A stretch of 64,000 nucleotides of DNA. Origin: Prochilodus magdalenae. Taxonomy: Eukaryota > Chordata > Actinopteri > Characiformes > Prochilodontidae. Both the position numbers and the translations under genes were made by a program. The stretch's first letter is position 1, and every line of letters begins with the position of its first letter. Where the stretch lies: NCBI GenBank assembly GCA_024036415.1, contig JAMWET010001661.1, positions 1,178,001 to 1,242,000 of the forward strand. Direction: 5' to 3'. This document shows, piece after piece, positions 33,376 to 45,300 of this stretch. Under the pieces are notes generated by a model that was not told the origin of the DNA, ran no database searches, and worked only from the letters and a program-made list of their open reading frames with translations.

Positions 33376-36300
33376 ATAGGTAATATTAATTACAACAATG
33401 CATAGGTGTAATGCCTCAATGATCACAAATAACAGCTGTGATTTAATTGGGCATTGACTGGACAAGTTCTGGATGAAGACGACTTCAATGTTCAGCCTCT
33501 GTTGCATCAAAGAATTGCGCGATTGGGCCAGATTCCAGATTTAGTGGATGCCTTCCCTGGCACAATTTGGAGGTGTATTTCCAGTAGACACGTATGACCG
33601 TATGCTTCCATACACCTGCAAATTCAGCTCCTTCCTTCACGCTATGGCTTTTGGCATGCCCAAGTGCAATTTTGTGAAATGATTAACATCTGTTTGTAAT
33701 CCATTATTCACACCATAAATGAGACACTGCACTGTACCACCTCTTCTCAATCTATGAATCCCATTACACACCTCGCACATATTCATGGCCCAATCATTCT
33801 CATACAAAACCATCTGCAGAAGCCTGAAATTTCTACCATCGTAAACATACTAGGTGACACATTTTTTGTCTGGTGAGCTAAGATTACCATGTACATAGCT
33901 TGTGCATACATGTACTGTCTGTGACTGGTATTATGTATCTTGATTAAGCTTTTGAGTGACTACGCCAGCACTGGGAATAAGTAAAGAATGAGTACAGTAA
34001 ATCTGAGTAGCATTATTGGTTAGCATTGCTATGCTGTCACATTTGGTGGCATTTCATGCCATTTAATTCAACTGCGTGACTCAAGCTTGCCATGGAATGA
34101 CCCAAATGCCCTAAAACAACCTGGGCTGTTCCTTTAACATGCCTCAGTGAGAACTATGTCATGGTAATTGAGCTCATATTTTGGGGAAAATGTGCTCATA
34201 GTTGGGCACATGAGAAAGGAAACAGATGTGGATGCTAGTGTGGACAGGCTAAAGGGATACAGAGAAAGCATGTGAGCTGGAGGCCTGTTTTTAGATAAGA
34301 GACAGAGAAACAATGACATAAAACGCAGTCTTCTCTCTCACCTCTAACCAATCTACATATACCACATAATTCCTTCTATCACAAATCTCATTTTCTGTTG
34401 CTTGTGGACACCAGCACTGGTCGACAGTAATCTCATTAGGGCATAAGCAGCATTACACAAGAGAATGGAAACGACATTAAAGGACGTGCATTCCAGGCAA
34501 TTTCAGCTATTTGTATACTTCAGGACAGGCAGAAAGGCAATTAGCATGTCTGCACTTAGAAAGAAACACAATAAATGAGTGATTTTCATCAGACTAAATG
34601 TATAACTTTCTCTAAATGTAGGTACTGTGATATAAACTGTCTCATTTTCTGATTTGATTGTTTCCTACAAACTTTGCAGAAAGAGAACAATTAAATTCTG
34701 CAAAAAGAAATATGTGATGATAAACTCAGACATCACAGTCAGTCTGTGCTCTTGCCTCGGAACAATTTTTGTGCTACAACTTTAGGGGAATACATGAGGA
34801 CAGAAAGAGCAAACTGACCAGAAAGATGGAAAGACAGGATGACAGCCATCAATCAGAAAGCCCCTGGTCCGGGAAGGACATTAAAAATTCTAACCTAGCT
34901 TCAGATTTAGGGTGTGAGGGGGAATAGAGTAGGTTGTGAATTAACGGAGCTGGCACATACATTCATTCATCGCCATCCATTCTGTGTTGACTTCCTGCAA
35001 ATGCTAAATGTGTCCTGATAAATATTCAGAGTGCTGTAGTCTGGAAACCCTGACGGAAACCACTGGGCACATTTTAAAGAATAAATGGCGACACAATATT
35101 CTGAAACATTCACAATTGCAGAAGTCTAAAGATAAGGCCCATGCCAAGACAATAGATGGGCTGACAGTGGCAGTCATACCCATGCATACAATGGCAATTT
35201 GCCATTTTGAATAGTTTCTTGTGGCAGATTTAGAACTTGGGGTATCTCATTGAAATTGAGAAAAAAAAAAGATTTCCAACCAGCAGGGTTCTGCTTAAAA
35301 CAGATGAGGATGCTTTAAAAACAAAGGGACCCTCCCTAAATAATAGACATTAGTTTGTACTCTCTGGCCCCCTCAGGCTTCAGACCACATGATTGCCTTC
35401 TATATTTTTTCTCTGCACTTCGTACTACTTATTTAAAACAATCTATTTGGATCTCTCAGAGGCCTCAATTTGCAACACATTGTGTCTGCTAATTAACCAC
35501 TTTAGCTTTTGACCCTTAACACCAGTGGAGAATCCAATATAGCTGCTACTTAGCTGTGCTGTCTCTGAGACAAGTGAGGATAATTCTGATCCCAAGCCAT
35601 TCAGCCAAAGACTAAACCAAGCACCTAACAGCTGGTATCTGTCACTGTGCTCCAAGGAGAAACCATCAGCTACCAGGTACCACCGGAGTGTGTCTGTCTG
35701 TGATGAGCAAGAGGGGGCCGAGCTAGGTGGTCGGCAAGATTAAGTACTCATTACCGGTCAGAAATTTGGAGGCACATTTAAATTTTTAGGACATTTTTTG
35801 GAGTTTAATTCCTTACCAGTCTTTAAAGAGACCAAATGAAGATTTGATAGATTTTCTTTCCAAACTATCATCAAAAGCACATATGAAACTTTGGGGAAAA
35901 GATTTACTCACGGATGATTTAAGATACCACAGCACAGAGCCTTTGGCATTATAACCAAGGTAAGTCTTTTGGCAGCCTTTTGCAGGTTTTTGTAAGTTGA
36001 GTGTCAACTTAATATTATTTGTTAGTAATTCTATATGTGTGTATGTATATAAAATATAAATGGAGATATAAAAGATACTTTCAAGCACAAATTAGGATAT
36101 GACGTAACTAAAAGTTTAGAATCCGCACAGTGCAAAATTCAAGTAAAATCAGCATACTTTTCCTATTCTAGAGGTTGTCAAGACAAACGTAACAATGTAG
36201 AAAGGCATCCTAAACAGACAACCCCTTTTAAAAAATGTAAGTAATCTGGCTGCCTTAAAATGCTAATGCTAATGATAAATGATATTATTCTACTATTAGA

Positions 36301-37760
36301 GCTTCATTGATCTAAAGCTTGTAAGGTAGACAGGTTGACTACATTTTTATGTTAGCGTAATAGATCTATTTTACAGTGAAAGGTTCGGGTACTCTTGGTG
36401 AAGCCAGCGGTAAAGCAGGCCGACTCTAGCTGCAGTTGAGTTCACAGGGGGTTCCCCAGTGGATGTGGTGTTGGGAAGGGTGGAGATAGTGATCCTGCAG
36501 TTTAATCCCCTCAAGGGGGTCGGGGATTAGTGCTAGAGCCCCCGAGGTGGCCATTCTGCCACACTGTGTCACGTTCTGCCCAATTATCTCCAGCCTCCAG
36601 CTCTGCTAACCTGATCCCCACTAACCCTGCCACTGAGCCACTGTGGTCCAGAGAGCAGGGCAGCAACTCTAAACAAGCCTTAGCATTTCTGGGAGTCAGT
36701 TCTGTACTGGCGAAATTCCAGGCAATGTAACATCACCTGTATCAGCCATCCTTCATGTCATTTTTTGTAAATGACGTGTTTAAAAAATGAGGCGCGAATT
36801 CAAACAAAAGTCTGGAAAGCAGCAACTGTAAGAAAAGGCATGGCTATCTTTCAGCGTGCCTGTCAAATGAGTCTGGGAAAGCTCTGAAAGGGCACAGTCA
36901 GATATGTTTTCTTTCATTTCTACTTATAGCAAGCAAAATAAACATCATCCAGGGCCTTTCTGAGGGCCGGACTCTTTGGGCCTTTGTTGAGGGGTGAGAC
37001 TTTCTGCTGAAAGATATATCCTATATCCACATGGGTTCCAAAATTTCCTTTTACCAGATGTTTCTGCAGAACCCAAGGTGCCATGTAATAAGATGGTAAT
37101 TCCGCAAGCTATAATTTCGCAATGTAGAGATGTGTATATAACCATAAAGCCATGTGAAAATAAAGGCTGCAGTAGAGACATAAATATCTGCCTCCAAAAC
37201 TCCTAAAGTACTGAAGACTTGGGGATAGTTACTGAAATGCAAATAACACATTTGACATGTGCTGGAACACAAAATAGTCAAACAGTAAAGAAGCACAATG
37301 TATTGCTTTATAAACTACTATGTAAATACATGTTCGTTTCAAATAATCTTTATATCACTGCATATATTTTTAATAGTAGATCCCATCTAGAAGGCAGCAT
37401 ATCGCAAAACCTCATATGACCACTTTCGTATGTTTTACAGTTTTTGGTGTAATTAAAAATGCATGTTGCCCTTCAAGTTAAATTTCATACTAAATAGACA
37501 AAAATACTTGTCCCAAAATAATTTGGAAGTCAGGTTACACTGAAATACATTAAAGATAAAGTATATGTTTGAATTTCTCTTGTCATTATTAATTTATAAT
37601 TATGTAGATGGAAGATTTTATTTCAGCAATAGTGATAATTGTAAATAGGAAAGCATTCAAGGCATGTACATTCAAGACATTTTTCGCATCCTAAACAGAC
37701 TCTGACCTTAAGTGCAACATTCTTGACTTTCTTTTCACTATATTTTATATATATGCATAT
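33376..37760. other. Gene-free; candidate conserved block 36390-36735
   Basis: No gene recognised over 4.4 kb. The stretch 36390-36735 is the most G+C-rich and complex, with cagtttaatcccctcaaggg and gggattagtgctagagcccc (OTX/PITX-like taatcc words in both orientations) and aattatctccagcctccag. It is a candidate enhancer. Short frames throughout lack domains. Confidence 0.3.
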
Positions 37761-37768
37761 GGTGTGTG

Positions 37769-37818
<50 letters not shown>

Positions 37819-37820
37819 GT
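37761..37820. repeat. (TG)n microsatellite
   Basis: About 28 TG units with single interruptions (tt near 37770, gc near 37813). Confidence 0.97.
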
Positions 37821-39488
37821 AATTATGATCATTTTAATTATGAAATCTCCAAATGTCCTTCAGAGAGGAAACTGAGCAAAGCTCATTAGCTCCTTTTTTT
37901 TGCTTTAGTGGTCTACAATAATATACTAAACTTCAAAGTGTGGTGAGATGTTTGGCAGGAAAGCAGTCCAGGAGCTAGAGAAAGGAGTTTAAAACACTAC
38001 AGAAATAAATATAGTATGTTTCGACTCTTTACAAGGCTTTGTTTCAGTAGCAGTATACATAATTAGATATACATATCATTCTATATCTAGGCTGTATATG
38101 ACTGTTAATGCTAATCAATGTGAGAAGAACATATATAAATAGTTGTATATTAATGTGGGCTATTAAGGTAAGGTAAGCCTAAAGCTAAACATCTTAGCAT
38201 CAAATGAGGTTGCCATGCTACCAGAACATAAATATAAGATTAAAAAATAGCTTTCATAATTCTTGCTTTTGGTTTGAAAAAAAAAAGAGGTGTACGTCAT
38301 CTTGTGAAAGCTAACAAGCTCGTTGTTTGTCTGAGCAACTGGCTCACAGCGAAAGAAAATAAAAGACTGTTTTTAGCCCAGCATCCCCATAGGCAGTAGG
38401 ATTGTTATTGACTTGGCAAGAAAATGGACTCTAGCACCTTTTTAAGCTATGCAGAAACACTTCTATGCTGTTGCGATGCATTAGCAAGCTGGATTGTTTG
38501 AGTTCCCTGAGATCGTTTTCTCGATTTTTAAGTTCTTTGTGTTATTAACAAGATCCAGCATAACGGCATACCGTTAAAGTTTAATAGCTATATATACACC
38601 TCCCTGTATTCAAAATAAACATGATTATTTGGGTGCATATATTTGTGCAATTAATTAGTAGTTAAATGCAGTGATAGGTCTAAAGGTCTATGACAGTACT
38701 GTGTCATTCTTTTTGTTAATGAGGCATGCAAACTGTCTGAAGAGAATAATGATTTATACATAAATCATCAGCTTCTGAAGAAGAAAAAAAGAAGAAAAAG
38801 AGGAAGGTTTATTATTCATTTATTAAAATGAAAGTTTCATGCCGTCTTGAGAGGGGTCAGAATTATTCGGCTCATATTATCTTATTCATTTCATATTTAG
38901 TGGCCGATTAAGGCTGGGTCGGCTTTAAGAACCTGTTGTTACAACTCATGCAACTTTCAGAAGGTCTGTACTGTCTGTGGCATATTGACGAGGGGGGCTC
39001 TGTGTGTGGCTTACAGAGAGTAAAATTTGACCTTTTCACCTTACATTCTTTCTTCTCTGGCCTGCTCTCCTTGAGGTTGGCTCACTGCGTTGGAAGTAGT
39101 CACCACAGAAAGATGCACGGTGTGTTGTGGCCTGAAATACAAAGCCAAGCTGTTGAGCCATTTTTCATTCGAGGAACATTTGTAGCATGCTACTCTGTGT
39201 CATTATCCTTTGTTTGTTGTCGAATGAAATTGAATGAAGCTGGCCGTAACAGGGCCCTGGTGTACCATCTAAACACAAACGTGCACTGATAGGTGAACTG
39301 CCGAGCGTAGTCTGACTCTCCGGTGGGGCATTAGCAAAGCCTGAATTGTCTCTTTCTATCACATTCATTGTCACACATGCTTGACTTTCCTTATTTGTTC
39401 AGCATTGCATAAAGATATAATTAGTAATCGCTCTTAAAATCAGGCAAGCACGGCAAAGTTCCTCCTAATGTAAACATCCCTTTAACGG
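37821..39488. other. No gene; complex blocks at 38800-38940 and 39220-39420
   Basis: No gene recognised. The two named blocks look like possible conserved non-coding DNA (for example ggtttattattcatttatta with agtggccgattaaggctggg; and gccgtaacagggccctggtg). Open frames at 38936-39374 on both strands have no recognisable domain. Confidence 0.3.
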
Positions 39489-39541
39489 CATATGAAGATG
39501 CTACTGGAGTTGTAGCAGGGGTACAGTAGCATCTTCATATG
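39489..39541. repeat. Perfect 18-bp inverted repeat (hairpin)
   Basis: Left arm catatgaagatgctactg (39489-39506) and right arm cagtagcatcttcatatg (39524-39541) are exact complements, with a 17-base loop. As RNA it would fold into a tight 53-nt hairpin. It is slightly short for a typical miRNA precursor, and I cannot tell a small RNA from a leftover of a palindromic repeat. Confidence 0.85.
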
Positions 39542-39589
39542 TGACTGGTTCCATGCACTCAGCTATACATACTTCCATCAGATTCTGAT

Positions 39590-40140
39590 GACGCCTTCAT
39601 CATTCTTTCTTTACTCTTTTCTTTCATTACAGCTTCCATTCCTTTCCAGAGACTCACTTACAGCTTCTCAAAGAACTCTACAGAAACACCTTCAAAGTTC
39701 CGTCTTGGAAAAAAGTTCAGTTGGACTCTGGTGTGGTCAGTCCATTGTTTTTTTTGTTTGATGTATTTATCTCCTTTACTCAGTAAAGGCTTCTCAAACA
39801 GTTCCACATCCTTTCAGACCCATAGCAGTGAGTTGTCTTCTCACAGTGGAAGGCTGAACAGAAACACCTGTGTTGTTTCCAGATCTGAAGCAAGAGTGGA
39901 GCTTGATGTTCTCCTCTCTCTTATAGATGAAAGCTTTAAGTGCTGTTTATCTGATGGGGAGAGTGTTTGTACTCTACCAGGGCTGCTTCCAGGCCCAACT
40001 GGAAGCGTATCAAAATGTTTATTTAAACAGAAACGGTTGTGTTACTCAAGTGTTGCAACTATGGCAAAGGTGGTGCATCATGTTAGCTCTGAGAGAAGAC
40101 TCTCAATGTGCTTTTTAAAGAATTTTCCAGTCTAATTGTT
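39590..40140 (-). mobile_element. Tc1-like remnant, family B copy 1 (minus)
   Basis: On the minus strand this encodes a broken Tc1-like transposase. Readable pieces are LSPSDKQHLKL with STLASDLETT (first helix-turn-helix region), then in another frame VRRQLTAMGLKGCG and EAFTE (second DNA-binding motif). Then comes caatggactgaccacaccag, and NFEGVSVEFFEKL from the C-terminal end. The catalytic middle is deleted. The 134-residue plus-strand frame 39731-40135 is antisense to it and should not be taken as a gene. Confidence 0.65.
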
Positions 40141-40894
40141 TTCAAATGTCTTCGGTTGTTGCTTACACAAAGCTGTAGTGGACTAGTTTGCAAAGGACTT
40201 ATCAGAATACACTGCGTGCAGTGCCTTAATAGGGCTTAGGAACACATCACTGCTGATTGGAGAACATCTCTGACCTACCCATCAAGCCATACATAACATA
40301 CCTTAAAACCCGTTTCACAGCATTTCATTAAAGCATATTGTTAAATCCCAGAAATCAGAGCATAAGGGTTTGCAGTGTTTTAAGATTAATTACAAGTGTG
40401 TTACAAGTTTCACATTCTCTACTCACACGTAAATCTGGAATTGTTCTGAATGTTTAGTTCATGACAACTAATTGTTTCCCAAGTTTAAAAAAGTGAGGAC
40501 AAATAAACCATCACATTTTTATTCCCATCCACAAACAAGTTAAATTATGAATTGTTTAAATAATATGTGCAGTAATCATTGAATTTAAATGTGCATATGT
40601 GTGTCATTTGTATAGAATGTGTAAACAAACTTACTCTTGACTAGGTGTGCCCACAGTTTTCCATCCAAAGATAGACTAATGAGGCTAAATTTGAGAACTT
40701 CATGTTTATTCATTTTTTTTTTTTTACTGAAGACATCCTGAATGTAAAAACAAATATGAATACCGCAATCAATTATTAATTGAAATATTTATTTATATAA
40801 TGCTTCTAATGCTAATGTTGACTCAAAGCAGCTTTACAGAAAATCAGTTTATTGAAATTGTTTGAAAATGACAAAAGTAATGAGATCATATAAG
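40141..40894. other. No recognised feature
   Basis: AT-rich unique DNA between two oppositely oriented Tc1 remnants. Confidence 0.4.
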
Positions 40895-41215
40895 AAGATA
40901 CAACAAAGGAGTTCAATGCTTAAACATCTTGATGCTCATTTTGCAGCAAGATAATGACCCTAAGCGCAATTCTTGAGAACATCAGTACATACTTAACAAA
41001 GCAGCTACTGTTGTTCTCAGAACAATGGACTGACCACTACAGACATCAGCAACTGGAATTATTTAGATGGTGAGAACCAGAAAATGCTAAACCACATTCT
41101 AAGACTGAACTTTGGAGGTGTGTCTGAAGATTTCTTGAGAAACTGAAAGCAAGTCTCCTGGACAGAAAGGAAGCTTTAATAAAGGTAAAGAGTGAACACA
41201 CTAAACACTGTAAAC
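40895..41215 (+). mobile_element. Tc1-like remnant, family B copy 2 (plus)
   Basis: Contains ttgcagcaagataatgaccc, the QQDND(P) catalytic Asp segment, then gttctcagaacaatggactg and accactacagacatc, and a C-terminal part with actttggaggtgtgtctgaa, aaactgaaagcaagtctcct and ggtaaagagtgaacacacta. The last blocks match the minus-strand copy at 39590-40140. No open frame of use remains. Confidence 0.65.
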
Positions 41216-42234
41216 TAATTTAACATTTATCTGTTAGAGGCTTCTGTGTAATATTCTGTTAAATATGTGTAAATATGTGTTTTCTGCTTTTTTATGTTGA
41301 CCTCGGAGCTATCCTCCTCCCCTACAGTGTGTTAATTTGAATGCACATGTTAGTCTGAGTGGACCAGTGGTGTTTAACCACTAAGTATTGATGACTTTGA
41401 CTCTGTGCTTAACCCTATCCTGAATCTGTCCTGACATCATTCGGGTTAAACCAGCATTATTAAAGCTGCCCCCCTGCCCTGCACTCTGCTGACCCCTCTC
41501 TCTGAGCTGTAAATGGTGGTTTGTACAGAGCACCGACCCTGAGCCTGTGCCCTGTGGCGTCGCAGGATAAAGCAGCTTTCCAGCAAATCCGGTGAGAAAA
41601 GTCTGGAGCCCCTGATCTGGTGAATCTGAGGATGAGCTAAGAGGACACTGTGTTGGCTTAAAAAGCATAAAAAATAACATCCTGTATACCAGCGCTTACC
41701 GACAGTATCATTCAAAAACATACCTCCACGTGAATAAACAGAGTTCCATATCATTTGTTTGGAAAGTTTAAAGGAATTCTATCATTCCTGCAACAATAAA
41801 TGGCTGAGATGTAAATAAAGACATTGAGAGTTAAACAATTTATTCTAGAGAAACTTACTGAGTCAAATGTTCACAGTGGTGGTGATAGGAACAAGATATG
41901 TAAAAGTTCCTCCACAGAACACAGTAGATTTTGGAAATGCATTTTAAATGTACTTATCAAATATATATTTGAAATCTATGAAACACGTAATGTAATACAT
42001 GTCTTGACTGAATGGTATTGACTACTAACTGCCTTTACTATTGTGGAATGGCAATGCCCCACTGGCAATGGCAATTCTTTAAATAAACTAGATATCAAAT
42101 CATCAAGCTGTATTTTCACAGTATAATTATATAGCTTATAAAATCAAAATCAAGATACCATGATACGCATTCAGTTTAAAAGTTATTCTGAACCTTTGGA
42201 AAAGTATTCTGGTAAAGTGGAAAAAACAATTATC
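41216..42234. other. No recognised feature
   Basis: Unique DNA; overlapping minus-strand frames at 41381-41754 carry no domain. Confidence 0.4.
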
Positions 42235-42330
42235 TTATCTCAGTCAAGGCAAGTCAAGAGCCTTTCATTGTCATTCCACCAATGTACAAGTGGAGTGAAA
42301 TTAGTTCAACATAGAACATATACTGTATAT
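42235..42330 (-). mobile_element. L2-type LINE 3' end fragment
   Basis: Minus-strand LINE terminus: read on the plus strand, cagtcaaggcaagtcaagag, cctttcattgtcattccacc, aatgtacaagtggagtgaaa. It is the mirror of the tail at 9940-10156 (caatgacaat and tcaagtcaag-type end repeats). Only about 100 bp remain. Confidence 0.7.
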
Positions 42331-45300
42331 TCCCCCAACAAAATATTATTACCATCCACACTGGTGGTTTTGGTTATTAAATAAAATGGCTGCATTTGTA
42401 TTGTAGACATGGTGACCCCTAGTTCCCATCGCCACCCTTGCCCACTGCCCGTTGCCCTTCTTTTTTGATCCTATTTAGATCATTCAAACATTCCCGTATC
42501 AGTGCTTCCCTACTTCTCAGTTCAGTAAAGGCTATTTTATAAACTCTGTGTTGTGAAAGCGGAGTATTCGGAGCAGTAGTGAATCGAGTACAGTTGATCA
42601 GACTGAGCTGGTGGAACATGCTGCAGTCTTCTTTTTTCACTCCTCCACATTCATCCGTCCTTCTTTATCTAAATTCTGCTCTCAGGTTTTGGTCCAGTTG
42701 TTCCATTTGAATGCTGCATTTTTCTTCAGGCTTGTGCTTTAGATTGGATTTGGAATTACACTTCCTGTCCTGTTGGTTTTCTCCCTGTCTAGCTCCAGCT
42801 TTCAATCTGTGCTGTGCCTGCATCAATAAATAAACAATTCATATTGGAATGCTGAGGAGTAAATACCAGTATTGGTCATCTGTCGATGAAGAAACCACAC
42901 AGACACAGATGCTTTCGCTTTAGATTAATCAATTATAGACAAATAAATGAAGGATTTCAGGAAGAAATGAGACCCCTCCTCCTCACAGTAATAAAACCTG
43001 CACACTCACACCATTCAGTTTCACAAACCACAGTTAAAATACAAATGCATAATTCACTCTTTGGCTCTTTTAGACTCAGCCTTTTTCCAGGCAGGGAATT
43101 AGAAATATATTATCCTGATGATGAAGTCTTAGCTTTGACATCATCACAGCATCTGATCCCTGATAATAAAAACAAAACTGAAATAAAAACCTTCATTCTA
43201 CTCCTCCATTCACATACCTACAAGCTCTAGGCCCTAGCAGAGCTCCACTATAGTAGCGTTATAAATGTTTAAGCATGTGTCACTTCTAATTGACCTGCTA
43301 ATGAGTCAAAATTATGGTCACCTGTCCCAAATTCCAGCAGAAAAGAGTGTGATAATTAGCCAGGTCTGTTGTGAGCACATGTAACCATAAGAAACAGCAG
43401 TGGCTGCCTTCCAGTGAAAGATACTGTTTTCATCACTTCTTATTCCAGGGCACTGTTTAAAAGTGTAGAACGATTGGCAGTGAAATGAATTTTTAGTGCA
43501 GAAAATATCTTAATTCATAATTCTATCACGCATATATATCTCAAGGATCTTAGAGTTTAGTTCCAAGCTGTATCCAATACAATGATTAGTTAAAGCAGCT
43601 GTGGCAAACTGTGGTTGTAAATGGAAGGTTTAGCACAAGCTCTAATTCTTTCCTTAATATACTGCCCTATCGCTGACCTATACCTGTCTTTGATGACTTA
43701 CGCTCCTGTTCTACAGCTTTCAGGAACCGATATTTCAGCATTCCCCTGCTTCTTCCCAAACACCACCAATTTGATCTGGCAGGATCTGTGAGGGCCTGAA
43801 TGCTTGAAGACCTAGATTGAGGATGGGGCCTATGCCAAAGACTCTTTCATTTCTAAAAAAAAAAGAACTGTGAACTTTTAATTACACTCACTCCTGGCTC
43901 CAGGACTAGGGTAGAAGACAAGTGATCTAGGGGTTGGATGTCACATTTCTCATAACCATTGGCCTGTCACAAAGATGTCACAAAAATCTTCCCTTAGTCT
44001 GTGTTGTTAATTATTTGGGGCTGGTTGTCTCAGTCATTATATGTTATGTACAAAAACCTATAATCAACGTCTATGGCAAAGATTGATTTCTCATTAAACA
44101 GCAAGAACACCCAAATAACATTTGATATGAATTTAAAAAATGAGAGCTCATCTCAGTCATATTTCAGAAGTTGAAGAAATGACTTTAAAAAGTTAAAATC
44201 CACCAAAATCCACATTTAAGCATAAAACCATAACAGCAAATCAAGAAAATCACTCCCCTCCTAAACTGTCCAGTGAGAATCATTACTTTCATGAATGTAG
44301 CAACCAACCCTGCGAGTGCTATTCTACTGCAACACAAATGTTACTATCTAGACTTTTTTCTAGATATTTCTTACGTTTTACGTCATTTTAAGAAGTGAAA
44401 TCATCTTATTTCATTGACAGAAGCAGTAATTGTTTAAACAAGCAAAATTACATGCCAATAAAAATTATTTAACCAGTTAAATTAATATAAATAAAAACTA
44501 GAAATGTGTTATTCAAGGTAAAATGATAAATATTAAATATGTTGCATGTAGAATGAAGATATTTCTTTTCCCCTGCCACATATGATTTTTGCAGTAATTG
44601 ATAAAGGGCATACTATGAGCAATTTTACACATTTCAAATGTTTCAGCATCTGAAGTGAACACTTACAGTTGAGTTATATTTGCTGAGTTGCTGAGTTATA
44701 GCTTTCTGTGCATATGTGAACATGTCAAATGAACTCAGGCACCTCTATATGAATCAGACGCATGGTTCCATCACAGTTCGCATTAAGGCTTGATGAATTT
44801 AAGCATTATAATAATGAAATGGCCACCGTACACTTCATGACAAAAACCTTGAGGCCTACATACGTACACAACCAGTCTTCCAGCAGTTTAGTGAGTAAAA
44901 CAAGATCACAGATCATATATGAACTACTACCCAGGATAAAGCCTGTCCTTGATCTTGTGAAAGACAGCAGCTCTGACATGTTAGTGAGATGTAGTAGCGC
45001 CTATGTGTTTTTCACCATGTCAAAGACTGATGTGAGGCAAACATGCAATGCTGAGCTACCTTCACACTGAACATGGAAAAATTCATGGCTGCACTCTTTA
45101 AAGCGTTACACAGTGCAAAATGGAGTCTGCAAATGGAGTCAGTGCAAAATGCAAAAAGTCTAATAACATTTTGTGGCGGCCAAGACGACCAACTGGCACT
45201 TGTAGTTAATTTTGGTTAATTAGTGGTTTGAGTTCTATAGGACTTGTGGTGTGAACATAAAGTAGTCTGAGATCTCATCAATGCTGAAAAACCCACAAAA

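Noticed and set aside
39731..40135. 134-residue plus-strand frame, one of the longer non-repeat frames
   Set aside because: It is antisense to a decayed Tc1-like transposase whose DNA-binding motifs read on the minus strand.
44762..45070. 102-residue plus-strand frame
   Set aside because: No recognisable motif or repeat and no splice context; length is within chance for 64 kb.
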